Assembly: GCA_016713525.1 (NCBI GenBank) | Contig: JADJOZ010000004.1 | Span: 301,929 to 365,928 of the forward strand | Length of the DNA: 64,000 bases | Source: Bacteroidota bacterium | Lineage (GTDB): Bacteria > Bacteroidota > Bacteroidia > AKYH767-A > OLB10 | Direction of reading: 5' to 3' | Shown here: one piece after another, positions 19,675 to 29,410 of the stretch | Position numbering within the stretch: position 1 is the stretch's first letter | Layout of the letters: each line of letters starts with the position of its first letter | Made by a program: the position numbers and the translations under genes | Notes under the pieces: model-generated | Seen by the model: only the letters and a program-made list of their open reading frames with translations | Told to the model about the DNA's origin: nothing | The model's database searches: none

Positions 19675-20276
19675 TCAAATCGTTTTTTCTTTAAAAATCA
19701 CACCCTGAAAAAGTAAAATCAAAATTACTCCAACTGAAATAGAGGCATCAGCAATATTGAAAACCGGTCTGAAAAAAATAAAATATCACCACCCCAAATT
19801 GGAACCCAATCGGGGAAATGACCTTTTAGAATGGGGAAATAAAACATATCAACCACTTTTCCATGTAGCAACGATGAATATCCACCTTCAGCGGGAAACA
19901 GAGAAGCAAGCTGAAATTCACTCGAAGAAAAAATTACACCATAAAAGGTACTGTCGATGATATTCCCCATGGCTCCGGCAAAGATGAAAGCTATACTCGA
20001 AACCAATACAACATGTGCCTTATTTTTAACCAGGTGATTCAGATACCAGCCAATTCCTCCAATAGCAAAAATCCGGAAAAGTGACAAGGCAAGCTTTCCA
20101 TACTCACCTGCAAATTCCAGTCCGAAAGCCATTCCATTATTTTCGGTAAAATGTATTATAAACCAATCGCCGGCCATATGAAATTCCTGACCCAGGTACA
20201 TGTTGGTTTTGATCCAGAACTTGAGAGTCTGATCAATCAACAAAACGAGAAAAATAATCAACAGCGGACGTTTCAA
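19675..20276 (-). CDS. lspA: Lipoprotein signal peptidase (SPase II), one homopolymer frameshift
   Basis: An inner-membrane aspartyl protease that cleaves prolipoproteins. Four hydrophobic helices, the first motif LLIDQTLKFWIK, the FTENNGMAFG box and GAMGNIIDSTFYG with a conserved Asp are all present. The written frame ends at 19725 with a wrong tail. Adding one T to the A7/T7 run at 19772-19778 restores FFRPVFNIADASISVGVI, which contains the second catalytic Asp (FN-x-AD), and ends at TGA 19675-19677. The start is TTG at 20276; no in-frame ATG is available. It is the last recognised core gene of ileS-dksA-lspA, a common Bacteroidota order. Confidence 0.88.
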
Positions 20277-20309
20277 CGGAGTTGGGTGGTTGGTATCAGG
20301 TTTTTACAA

Positions 20310-20351
20310 AATGTATCCCTGAATGACTTTCAAATCAGACAGGGATACATT
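20310..20351 (-). terminator. Stem-loop between dksA/traR and lspA
   Basis: A perfect 12-bp repeat (AATGTATCCCTG against CAGGGATACATT) with an 18-nt loop, followed on the minus strand by a short TTTTG tail. It could be a partial terminator or attenuator that lowers lspA expression relative to the upstream genes. Confidence 0.55.
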
Positions 20352-20377
20352 AAATTTTTAATCAGACGGGGGAAAGA

Positions 20378-20764
20378 TTAATCTTTGTATTGTTGCAATT
20401 TTGCTTCAATACTTTGTGTAGTGTGGGGTACTGCACGAAGTCTTTCTTTTGGAATCAGTTTACCGGTAACTCTGCAAACGCCATAAGTTTTGTTCTCGAT
20501 GCGGATTAAAGCATTTTCGAGTTGTTCAATAAACTTCTTTTGTCTGGCAGCAAGCTGTCCGGCTTCCTCTTTTGCAAGAGTGTCGGATCCATCTTCGAGC
20601 ACTTTAAAAGTATTCGCGGTATCGTCGGTACCATGTTCGTTTGCGCTGTTAAGGGCAGCCTGTAAATTGACTAATTCCTTACGGGCATCTTCGAGTTTTT
20701 TAATAATGAGTTCTTTGAATTCAATGAGCTCCTTATCGCTGTATCTTGTTTTTTCAGCTGCCAT
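20378..20764 (-). CDS. TraR/DksA-family transcription factor lacking the full zinc site
   Basis: 128 residues: an N-terminal coiled coil (KELIEFKELIIKKLEDARKE) with an acidic tip region EHGTDDTANTF, and the DksA-like C-terminal block YGVCRVTGKLIPKERL. Only the first zinc-finger Cys is kept, the second being replaced by Thr-Gly, as in the zinc-free Bacteroidota forms. It would bind the RNA polymerase secondary channel. Its start overlaps the ileS stop by 11 bp, showing translational coupling. Confidence 0.88.
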   Translation of the reverse strand: MAAEKTRYSDKELIEFKELIIKKLEDARKELVNLQAALNSANEHGTDDTANTFKVLEDGSDTLAKEEAGQLAARQKKFIEQLENALIRIENKTYGVCRVTGKLIPKERLRAVPHTTQSIEAKLQQYKD

Positions 20765-23700
20765 GAGTAATCTTATTTATACTTGTTAATACTTGAATTT
20801 GGTCATCCACATCAATTAAAATGCCATCATTATCGTCGAGGTCACTTACCAGACTGAAAGAATCGGCCAGCACCTCATTGCAAATATAATTGAAATTATT
20901 TTTAACGGAATTCGTGATGAGACCGTTATCCTTTATTTTAACTGTTATCTTGTCGGTTACTTCGAACCCTTTGTCTTTGCGGATGTTCTGAATCCGGTTC
21001 ACCAGTTCGCGGGCAATTCCCTCTTCTTTTAATGATTCAGTTAAGGTAACATCTAAAGCTACAGTTAGTTTACCTTCACTATTCACCTGCCATCCCGGAA
21101 TGTCCTCAGAAATGACTTCCACATCCTCTGAAACTATCTCAAAGTGTTGACCCTGAGGCGACAATGAGAATTTCCCTTCGGCTTCAAATTTCGCGATATC
21201 GGTCTGAGACATAGCCAATATTTCATCAGAAAGAACCTTCATCAATGGTCCGGCTTTCTTACCCAACACTTTAAAATTAGGCTTCACCTTTTTTACAAGG
21301 ATACCAGTTGTATCCACAATAAAATCCATTTCCTTAACATTTACTTCAGCGAGAATCAACTCCTTCACTGCAAGCAACTTGTCTTTCATACCAGCTTCCA
21401 GAACCGGAATCATAATTTTACTTAATGGCTGACGAACCCTGATATTAACTTTCTTCCGCAATGCAAGCACCATAGAAGAAACTTTTTGAGCAAGCTCCAT
21501 GCGTTCTTCCAAATTCTTATCGATCAAAGAACTATCCATCACCGGAAAATCCGACAAATGAACTGAAGCTACCTTATGACGATTCGTAACTCTATTTAAA
21601 TCATTAAACAATTGCTCTGCAAAAAATGGAGCAACAGGAGCCATTAATTGAGAAATTACTTCGAGACAACGATATAATGTCTGATAGGCAGCAATTTTAT
21701 CCTGTGAGAAATCACCTTTCCAGAAACGACGTCGGCATAAACGAACATACCAGTTACTCAAATGCTCATCCACAAACTCCTGAATAGCACGGGTAGCTTT
21801 CGTAGGTTCATAATCGGCATAGCACTCATCAACAAAACCAATGAGCGAATTTAATTCCGACAAAATCCACTGATCAATTTCCGGACGTTCACTTACAGTA
21901 ATCTCGGCTTCTTTATAACTGAAGCCATCAATATTTGCATATAGTGTAAAGAATGAATAGGTATTGTACAACGTACCAAAAAATTTGCGCTGCACTTCTG
22001 TTATTCCATCGCTGTTAAATTTCAGGTTATCCCAGGGCTGTGCATTTGATATCAGATACCAACGGGTTGCATCGGGACCAAATTTGTTGATGGTTTCAAA
22101 TGGATCGACTGCATTACCAAGTCGCTTCGACATTTTATTTCCATTTTTATCTAGAACCAATCCGTTTGAAACTACATTTTTAAATGCAACAGAATCGAAC
22201 AGCATTACTGCAATTGCATGCAAGGTAAAAAACCAACCACGGGTCTGATCAACACCTTCTGCAATAAAATCTGCCGGAAATGATTTTTCAAATTCTTCTA
22301 AATTCTCGAATGGAAAATGCCACTGTGCATAGGGCATAGCACCTGAATCGAACCAAACATCAATCAGATCCGACTCCCGGAACATTTTCTTTCCGGTTGC
22401 ACTTACCAGAACTATATCATCAACATAAGGGCGGTGCAAATCGAATTGTTCACCTTCTGTTTTAAAGGAATTTTTTATTCCTGCTTTTTCCGCTGTGGCG
22501 AGATGTTTTTTCAGCTCCTCAACAGAACCCACACAAATTTGTTCGTTACGATCTTCACTGGTCCATATCGGCAATGGAATTCCCCAAAAACGGGAGCGAC
22601 TCAGGTTCCAATCAACCAGATTCTCGAGCCAGTTACCAAAACGACCTGTTCCGGTTGATTCCGGTTTCCAGTTAATTGTTTTATTCAGACTGATCAACCG
22701 CTCTTTACAAGCAGTTGTTTTTATAAACCAGGAGTCGAGCGGATAATATAAAACCGGCTTATCGGTTCTCCAGCAATGCGGATACGAGTGTTCATAGCGT
22801 TCAACTTTAAAAGCCTTATTTTTTTTCTTAAGCTGAATAGCAATTCTTTCATCAACCGATAAATATTTATCGCGTCCTTGTTTAATTTTTTCTGCTTCCT
22901 TTTCTTCCGCAGTTAAATAATCTTCCTTTACAAATTCATTGGCATAATCGATAACTTCTTTCACGAAGCGTCCCCGTTTATCTACCAATGGTGTTGTATT
23001 GCTGGCTTCATCTTTCACCAAAATGGAACTGATTCCATTTTCGTTACAAACCCTAAAATCGTCGGCACCAAATACTGATGCTGTATGGACAATTCCGGTA
23101 CCATCATCGGTGGTAACGAAATCGCCGGGGATTACAGTAAATGCTTTCCCTTCAGGCTGAACATAAGGCATCAGCTGCTCATAGTTCAAATCAAGCATAT
23201 CGACGCCGCTAAAATTTGCAACGATACGCCAGGGAATTAATTTGCCACCCGCTTCATATTCATTAAAAGCAATTTCATTTTGCTTATCGCTAAAATATTT
23301 TGGCAACAAATCTTTTGCAAGAACAACAGCAACCGGTTGCAATGTATATTGGTTGTATGTTTCAACAAGTACATATTCAATTTTCTTTCCTACTGCTAAT
23401 GCACAGTTAGATGGTAATGTCCACGGTGTTGTAGTCCATGCAAGAATGTAAACATCCATTGCTGTTTTCGAAAAAGAAAATCCGCTTTAGGTTCTCTTTT
23501 CACACGGAACTGCGCAACCGCAGAAGTATCTTTCACCATGCGGTAAGTACCGGGTTGGTTCAGTTCATGTGAACTTAAACCGGTTCCGGCAGCAGGAGAA
23601 TAAGGCTGAATGGTATAACCTTTATACAGCAAATTCTTTTCATAAAGTTTGCTTAATAAATGCCAAACAGATTCAATATAATTATTTTCAAAAGTAATGT

Positions 23701-24142
23701 AAGGATGATCCAGGTCGACCCAATATCCCATTTTACGGGTAAGGTCATCCCAGACTTCCTTGTACTTCATTACTTCGCGTCGGCAGGCTTTATTGTAATC
23801 TTCAATTGAAATTTTAGTTCCAATATCTTCCTTGGTGATGCCAAGCGTTTTTTCTACACTCAATTCAATTGGTAATCCATGTGTATCCCATCCACCTTTA
23901 CGTTTCACCTGAAAACCTTTGAGTGTTTTGTAGCGGCAAAAAATATCCTTAATGGTACGAGCCATTACGTGGTGAATACCGGGAAGGCCATTAGCAGACG
24001 GTGGCCCTTCATAAAAAGTAAAGGTAGGTCGGCCTTCGCGACTTTCAACACTTTTTTCGAACACAGATTCATTGGTCCAGAAATCCAATATGCGGTTTCC
24101 GACTTCAGGGAGATCCAGCTTTTTATATTCTTTGTAACTCAT
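20754..24142 (-). CDS. ileS: Isoleucyl-tRNA synthetase, one homopolymer frameshift
   Basis: Class I synthetase charging tRNA-Ile in the cytosol, about 1129 residues when joined. N-terminal piece: GPPSANGLPGIHHVMAR (HIGH region). C-terminal piece: the editing domain with WTTTPWTLPSN and TDDGTGIVHTA, then FEGVDQTRGWFFTL-like EGVDQTRGWFFTLH, the KMSKR loop in KNGNKMSKRLGN, and the anticodon-binding helices. The two pieces are in different frames; one added T in the T5 run at 23471-23475 (minus strand) joins LFSKTAMDVYILAW. The gene is essential, so this break is almost certainly a sequence error. First gene of the ileS-dksA-lspA operon, with its own promoter at 24160-24190. Confidence 0.95.
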
Positions 24143-24159
24143 TTTCTAAAAAGAAGGTG

Positions 24160-24190
24160 CGAAGATACGGAAAATTAGGGAAGAGGACAA
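24160..24190 (-). promoter_or_regulatory. Promoter of the ileS operon
   Basis: Minus-strand TTG, 20 bases, TATCTTCG (one mismatch to TAnnTTTG), the same spacing as the abiE promoter. Transcription would start about 10 bases before the ileS ATG at 24142. The remainder of the 320-bp gap up to 24462 shows no gene. Confidence 0.6.
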
Positions 24191-24462
24191 GTAGAAAGGC
24201 AACCTGAAGCCAATGTTATTAGGTTAATTATCAGTTATTTATCAAAATCAAGCGATGCAAGAGAGCCGGGTGAAACGGGTAAGTGATAATTGAGCGTCTT
24301 TGAGATGCCTTTCCGTGTCAACTTTACATCTCCATTTTGTTTTGAACAGGCTAACAACCTGTTAGTTAATTGCTCCCTGAAAATGTGATAAGCGGTTCAA
24401 ATTTTAATCATTGGCATATCAGATTCTTCTTAGTACTTTTAAGTTCTAAAACATCAAAAACC

Positions 24463-25057
24463 ATGGGAACAACATCTTACAAGGATAAACTGGGCAGATT
24501 TATCCAGAAGGCACAGTCCGAAATTGATGAATTGAGATTAAAAATTGCATTGGGTAAAATGGACGGAGCTGATTTATTTGAAGACATGAAAAAAGAGCTT
24601 CGTGAGTCAGTTTCAGAATTTAATGCGGCCTTTGACAAGGAAAAAATGGCTGCAACTGAAACTATAATCAAAGGTATTGAAACTCTTCAACTGCAATTGG
24701 CACTTGGAAAAGCAGAGGCATTGGATGCGTATGAAAGACAAAAAGAAAAAATTCTTCATTCCATTACGCAACTAGAGAACGAACTCAAAGAAAACAGGAG
24801 CGAGTTAATGGCTGATGCAAGAATGAAAATTCAGAATGAGCTGGAGAAATTCCGATTAAAGATGGAAATACTTCAAATCAGATATGAATTGGGAAAAATA
24901 GATTTGAAAGATAATATTGAAGAGAAAAAATCCAAATTCAAAAAAAGAGTTTGATCAGTTGATTGAAAATTTGAAAGATGAATCATCTGAGCAACTTGCC
25001 GAATATGGTAAAGATCTTAAAGAAGCCTATGAAAAACTGCGGAAATCACTCACCTGA
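24463..25057 (+). CDS. Coiled-coil repeat protein, one homopolymer frameshift
   Basis: The start is ATG 24463 (MGTTSYKDKLGRFIQKA). The protein is almost wholly helical and charged, with three copies of a repeat of about 50-60 residues, marked by LRLKIALGKMD, LQLQLALGKAEA and LQIRYELGKIDLKD. The written frame stops at 24954. Removing one A from the A7 run at 24940-24946 extends it through KEFDQLIENLKDESSEQL to TGA 25055-25057. No signal peptide. It resembles small stress-type cytoplasmic coiled-coil proteins, but I do not recognise a named family. Confidence 0.7.
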
Positions 25058-25089
25058 TTTCTAAAGCAGTTTCATTACAGTATAATTAC

Positions 25090-25656
25090 ATGTCTGAAAA
25101 TTACCTTGCCAGTATTCGAAAGCAATTTGAATACTATAAGTCACTTGGAGAGAAAACCTTCGCTCAGATAAGTGACGATCAGCTATTCCTTCAGTATAAT
25201 GAAAACAGCAACAGCATTGCCATGATTGTAAATCATTTGGCAGGAAATATGTTGTCGCGGTGGACCGATTTCATGACTACTGATGGTGAAAAAGAATGGC
25301 GTAACCGTGATCAGGAATTTGAATCGGTTTTAACTACTCGAGCGCAGATGCTGGATAAATGGGAACGAGGCTGGCAATGTTTTTTCACTGCTATTGATAG
25401 TCTGCAACCCGAAGATCTCGAAAAAATAATTTACATCAGAAATCAGGGGCACACGATCATGGAAGCCTTGAACCGGCAACTGGCTCACTATCCTTACCAT
25501 GTCGGTCAGATAGTTTTTATTGGGAAAATGTTTGCTGACGATGAATGGATATCCTTGTCGATTCCAAAAGGCAATTCAACAAAATTCAACGATGATAAAT
25601 TTTCGAAGCTCAAAGAAAGGCGTCATTTTACGGACACTGATCATGATTCGAAATAA
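25090..25656 (+). CDS. DUF1572 / DinB-like four-helix protein
   Basis: 188 residues, MSENYLASIRKQFEYYKSLG, with the DUF1572 pattern: His in MIVNHLAGN near residue 50 and the paired HYPYHVGQIVFIGK near 140-150, which form the three-His metal site of the DinB/YfiT superfamily. These are small cytosolic, probably thiol-dependent, metalloenzymes of mostly unknown substrate. It lies 32 bp after the repaired coiled-coil gene and 12 bp before the next ORF, so it may be part of a small operon. Confidence 0.85.
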   Translation: MSENYLASIRKQFEYYKSLGEKTFAQISDDQLFLQYNENSNSIAMIVNHLAGNMLSRWTDFMTTDGEKEWRNRDQEFESVLTTRAQMLDKWERGWQCFFTAIDSLQPEDLEKIIYIRNQGHTIMEALNRQLAHYPYHVGQIVFIGKMFADDEWISLSIPKGNSTKFNDDKFSKLKERRHFTDTDHDSK

Positions 25657-25668
25657 AGCGATCGAATT

Positions 25669-26445
25669 TTGATTGCTGATATTGAAGATTGCTACTTCAC
25701 CCGTTTTGAATCAGCACCAGAGTCTTTTTTAATTCCTGAAAAATTCGAATTCACAGGAGCACCAAATCCATTGTGTGAGGTTTCTGTGGCGGAATTGCAA
25801 AATTACTTGCAAACACAAACTGAATGGCAGCATAACTTCGGTTTGTCACCGGATGGGGATGGAAAAGTTATTGGCAAAATGTTCGGAGTGCTGGTAGTGA
25901 TGACCAATAAAAATGAAATTGGATATCTTGCAGCTTTTTCAGGAAAAATGGCTGGAATGAATACTTTCGATCGTTTTGTTCCTCCGATCTTTGATGGTTT
26001 GAAAGAAGCAGGAATTGTAAATGCAGGCATGCAGGAACTAACCCGCATCAACAATGAAATTGACAAACTGACTCAACGTTCATTGATTGATAATCACCAG
26101 CAAATAGAAGCCTTCAAAAACAGCAGGAGTGCACATTCTCATCAGCTGCAGCTGGAAATATTCAAAAACTACATCGTAATGAATAAGTGGGGGGAAACGA
26201 AATCGCTGATAACAATTTTCCGTGAGACAGGATATAAAAATCCTCCCAGTGGTGCGGGTGAATGTGCGGGCCCGAAATTATTGCAGCATGCCTTTCAAAA
26301 AAAATATAAGCCATTAGCTATGGCAGAATTCTGGTGGGGACAATCACCGAAATCGGATCAATGGAAGCATGGCGAATTTTATCCCAGCTGCAAAGAAAAG
26401 TGCGAACCGATTTTGCGGTATATGGGGTATGGGGATTCTGCATAA
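25669..26445 (+). CDS. Stand-alone N-terminal domain of long RluA-type pseudouridine synthases
   Basis: The end of this 258-residue protein, NPPSGAGECAGPKLLQHAF and PLAMAEFWWGQSPKSD through CKEKCEPILRYM, matches the conserved N-terminal domain that precedes the catalytic part in long RluA-family synthases of Bacteroidota and Vibrio (from memory of the family). The catalytic Asp-containing domain is absent: the frame stops right where the linker should begin and repeat-rich DNA follows. It is either a stand-alone version or a truncation. The start is TTG 25669; no ATG is available between the upstream stop and the first conserved strand. Confidence 0.65.
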   Translation: MIADIEDCYFTRFESAPESFLIPEKFEFTGAPNPLCEVSVAELQNYLQTQTEWQHNFGLSPDGDGKVIGKMFGVLVVMTNKNEIGYLAAFSGKMAGMNTFDRFVPPIFDGLKEAGIVNAGMQELTRINNEIDKLTQRSLIDNHQQIEAFKNSRSAHSHQLQLEIFKNYIVMNKWGETKSLITIFRETGYKNPPSGAGECAGPKLLQHAFQKKYKPLAMAEFWWGQSPKSDQWKHGEFYPSCKEKCEPILRYMGYGDSA

Positions 26446-27129
26446 AAAATGTGCAGAAGATGGAAGGATTAAGGATTAAGAATTAAGAATTAAGAATTAA
26501 GGATTTAGGATTTAGGATTTTTGCTCAGAAAGATAATTCGTTATGATGATAAATGATAGATGATAGATTGAATTCTGCGCAGAAATCCGTTTAGTGTTCA
26601 ATTCAAAATGTCATTATTAAATATTCAATTCTTGCTAATCACTATTCAATGAAAAGCATTTTGGAGAGTACGAAATAAACTTCCGCCGATAAACACCCCT
26701 TATTGCTTATGACTTATGACCTTTTTTTGAACGCAGAGTTAGGGAGACGCAGAGAATTTCGCTGGCGCGATGAGGAGAGAGAAGGCATAGTCACGAATTA
26801 TTACGCTCAGAGCAACACTTGTCACTCAAGTGCGGTCACATCTTTCTACTCAGAAATGCCCATCATCACCTTGCGGCAAGCTCAAGGCAAGAATCATCAC
26901 CCCTCGATCCGCCAGCTGGCGGACTCTGGGCAAGCATCAGCACATAAAAGCAGGCACCTCTTTTTACTTATGAATACCCATCACCAAATTATCAAATTAC
27001 CAAATTACCAAATCAAAAGCAGTCACACTTTTTACTAAGACACCATACTTGCAACTTGTCACTTGTCACTCAAGTGAAGACACATCTTTTACTCAGGAAC
27101 ACCCATCACCAAATTATCAAATTATCAAA
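26446..27129. repeat. Repeat-rich intergenic block
   Basis: No gene. It holds (a) tandem ATTAAG/GGATTTA-like heptamers at 26465-26520, (b) a 16-bp perfect palindrome at 26908-26923, and (c) imperfect copies of a unit containing CTTGTCACTCAAGTG followed by CACATCTTT and CCCATCACC at about 26818-26872 and 27056-27112, with ATCAAATTACCAAATTA tracts at 26985-27020 and 27112-27130. Such AT-rich, shuffled repeats look like degenerate interspersed elements of the phylum. Confidence 0.6.
26908..26923. repeat. 16-bp perfect palindrome TCCGCCAGCTGGCGGA
   Basis: Exact self-complementary GC-rich sequence in an AT-rich neighbourhood. It could be a REP-like element or the end of a small mobile element. 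No second copy was noticed in the window. Confidence 0.5.
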
Positions 27130-27852
27130 TTAATTCAACTCAAACTCCACTCTGGTTTCGAAGCGTATTTTAATTTTTTCAAATGGCATAGAGGTATCGC
27201 CACCATAAGGAGCATCGGCTGCTTCCATTATCATGTTCGATTTGTACATCATTGGTTGAGGGCCACCAAAATCGACTTCTTCAATGAGCAAGGCAGAACC
27301 TACTTTTTCACCAATACTTTCTGCAAGATAAATTGCCTTTTCACGGGCTGCCTGAACCGACTTAATTTTTATTTCTTTACGGAAGGTTTCCATTTTACTG
27401 TGACTCACTTTACTGATGTACATATTTGTTACAGCATTATCGTTGAGAGCAGGAACAAGTTTATCAATTGATTTGGTATCAGAAAATTTAATTATGTAGG
27501 TGATCGTAGCAACAAAATCGGTTTCTTTTCTTTTTTTACGAATAAACCAATCCTGGTAACCACTACCGGCCATGCCATCGACACGGATTTGCTCTTTGGT
27601 TATTCCAGATTTTTCACAGGCAGTAAGAAATTCTTTTCGAACTGTTTCAATTCCGGTTTTTTCTTTTTTGGAATTGTAGTATTCACTTAAAACAAAGTTT
27701 ACATAAATTTCGTCCGGGTCGACATCGGTTTCGGCGCTGCCGTTGACTACAATTTTCTTGATTTTAGGTTGAACGGTTGTCATTTGTGCGATTGATAAGT
27801 TTGAAAAAGCAACCAGTATAGTTGCTATAATCAGGGTTGATAAGGTTTTCAT
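27130..27852 (-). CDS. SIMPL-domain (DUF541) periplasmic protein
   Basis: 240 residues with a signal peptide (MKTLSTLIIATILVAFS, cut near SIAQ). The SIMPL pattern is present: KIVVNGSAETDVDPDEIYVNF at the start, the GITKEQIRV helix-strand, and QAAREKAIYLAESIGEKVG near residue 170. The family is exported and of uncertain function (oxidative stress or outer-membrane links in other bacteria). The stop lies at the very edge of the upstream repeat block, so repeat DNA directly abuts the 3' end. Confidence 0.85.
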   Translation of the reverse strand: MKTLSTLIIATILVAFSNLSIAQMTTVQPKIKKIVVNGSAETDVDPDEIYVNFVLSEYYNSKKEKTGIETVRKEFLTACEKSGITKEQIRVDGMAGSGYQDWFIRKKRKETDFVATITYIIKFSDTKSIDKLVPALNDNAVTNMYISKVSHSKMETFRKEIKIKSVQAAREKAIYLAESIGEKVGSALLIEEVDFGGPQPMMYKSNMIMEAADAPYGGDTSMPFEKIKIRFETRVEFELN

Positions 27853-27944
27853 GACATTATATTTAGTTGATTCAGTGTTTCAGATGCAAAAATGCAAATT
27901 TTCCACATCAGGCGGGACCAGAATCAAATTCTGTTCCAAAATTA

Positions 27945-28403
27945 CTAATTGTAGAGACCCGATTCAAATCCGGCATCAATAGCCAGGTGGCTGGAGTTGG
28001 CTGCCGCCACTGCCAGTTCATCACAACGTTCATTTTCAGAGTGATTGTTGTGTCCTTTCACCCAACGGAACTTAACCTGGTGTTTGTTATAGATCAGCAA
28101 AAACCGTTTCCATAAATCAGCATTCTTCTTACCACTGAAATTTTTCTTTACCCAACCGAACACCCAGCCTTTCTCAACCGAATCAATTACATATTTACTG
28201 TCGCTGGTAATTAAAACGGTTTCGTTTTCCTTTTTTAAAGATTCCAATGCTATGATCACACTTAACAATTCCATCCGGTTATTGGTGGTCTTGCGAAAGC
28301 CCGCAGATAACTCTTTGCGATGCGGACCGCTTACCATTATTATTCCATAACCGCCAGGGCCCGGGTTGCCAAGTGATGAACCGTCTGTGTAAATATTAAT
28401 CAT
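27945..28403 (-). CDS. rnhA: Ribonuclease HI
   Basis: 152 residues, within the usual 145-160. All active-site acids are visible: Asp in IYTDGSSLGNPGPGG, Glu in NNRMELLSVI, Asp in ITSDSKYV, and Asp in NERCDELA, with the KGHNNHSENE basic/His loop. It cleaves the RNA strand of RNA-DNA hybrids. It lies 92 bp upstream of the SIMPL gene on the same strand; a separate transcript is likely. Confidence 0.95.
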   Translation of the reverse strand: MINIYTDGSSLGNPGPGGYGIIMVSGPHRKELSAGFRKTTNNRMELLSVIIALESLKKENETVLITSDSKYVIDSVEKGWVFGWVKKNFSGKKNADLWKRFLLIYNKHQVKFRWVKGHNNHSENERCDELAVAAANSSHLAIDAGFESGLYN

Positions 28404-28804
28404 GCTGAAATGATAACTGAAAGTAGACTTATTAAAGTATCAGGAATACCTGATGAAAAGATGTAGTTACGGCTGTAAAGGTATAAAATTAAATAAAATC
28501 AGTAATCCCTTCGATAGTTGCTCCGGCGATGGCTACTTAATATGCATTACTCCTGTATTATATACATCGCAACCCTAAAAACATATATGCGATAAGAGTT
28601 AGTAAAATTTATAGTAGCAGATGTGCTACAAATGCAACAGCAGGATGAATTATTGTTTTTTACGACAAAACTATATATTTCTGATATTCAACCATTTATA
28701 TATACTTTAAGCCTTTTTTGAGGTTGCCTGAAACCTTTTTATGCCGCTCGCTATATAAGTCTCCATAATTCAAACAAACAAATAACAAAAACTAATTAAA
28801 AAAG
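28404..28804. other. Long leader upstream of the DUF4402 subunit gene
   Basis: 401 bp without a gene. The last 45 bases before the ATG are an A-rich, T-poor leader (CAAACAAACAAATAAC) typical of highly translated Bacteroidota mRNAs. A promoter must be present, but no clean TTG/TAnnTTTG pair was found. The length and the short inverted repeat near 28615 leave room for regulation. Confidence 0.45.
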
Positions 28805-29314
28805 ATGAAACACATCACAAAAGTATTTGCCCTTGCGATTGTTGCTATCGGATTCAGCACACAGGTTAATGCCCAGGCTACAGCATCAGCTTCAGCTTCA
28901 GCAACCATCGTAACTCCAATCAGTATCACAAAAACTGTTGACCTTAACTTCGGTAACGTAGGTGCATCAGGAACTGCCGGTACGGTTGTAATTTCTCCAG
29001 CAGGTGTTCGTTCAACAACTGGTGGTGTATCTCTTCCAGCTACTGCAGGAACTGTAGCAGCTGCTTCATTTGATGTTGCAGGAGAGGCTAACTACACTTA
29101 TGCAATTACATTGCCTGCGTCTGTTACCATTTCAAGTGGTGCAAACAACATGACTGTAAATGCATTCACTAGCACTCCGTCTGCTACAGGTACTTTGAGT
29201 GCATTAGGTGCTCAAACTGTTACAGTTGGTGCTACTCTGAACGTAGGTGCATCACAAGCATCTGGTGTCTATACATCAGCTACTTCGTTTGATGTAACTG
29301 TAAATTATAACTAA
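28805..29314 (+). CDS. DUF4402 protein, probable major fibre/pilus-type subunit
   Basis: 169 residues with a clear signal peptide (MKHITKVFALAIVAIGF, cut after VNAQ). The mature part is a small all-beta domain: ATIVTPISITKTVDLNFGNV, VVISPAGVRSTTGGV, GEANYTYAITLP and a C-terminal VGATLNVGASQASGVYTS with a terminal FDVTVNY strand, i.e. the DUF4402 pattern, which resembles pilin or spore-coat-U-like folds. Rich in Ala, Ser, Thr and Gly and nearly free of charge, as for abundant surface subunits. It faces the usher operon tail-to-tail and is followed by a strong terminator. Subunit role is inferred from context. Confidence 0.8.
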   Translation: MKHITKVFALAIVAIGFSTQVNAQATASASASATIVTPISITKTVDLNFGNVGASGTAGTVVISPAGVRSTTGGVSLPATAGTVAAASFDVAGEANYTYAITLPASVTISSGANNMTVNAFTSTPSATGTLSALGAQTVTVGATLNVGASQASGVYTSATSFDVTVNYN

Positions 29315-29330
29315 TTTACATCACATACTT

Positions 29331-29366
29331 AAAAGCGCGCTGCTAATTGCAGCGCGCTTTTTTTTT
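29331..29366 (+). terminator. Rho-independent terminator after the DUF4402 subunit gene
   Basis: A 13-bp GC-rich stem (AAAAGCGCGCTGC against GCAGCGCGCTTTT) with a 5-nt loop and T9 following on the plus strand. Strong. On the minus strand only TTTT follows, so it may also stop the usher transcript weakly. Confidence 0.9.
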
Positions 29367-29410
29367 GAGACGGATCATCATACGTCTTTGCTTGTTGTGT
29401 AAGAGGCATA

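Noticed and set aside
24940..24960. Programmed ribosomal frameshift at the A7 run of the coiled-coil gene
   Set aside because: The same kind of one-base break occurs in at least ten unrelated genes here, in both directions, so a sequencing cause is simpler.
26465..26520. CRISPR-like array
   Set aside because: Units are 7 bp with no unique spacers, and no cas gene is in the window.
26703..27471. Plus-strand ORFs over the repeat block and SIMPL gene
   Set aside because: They run through AT repeats and the antisense of the SIMPL gene; no conserved motif.
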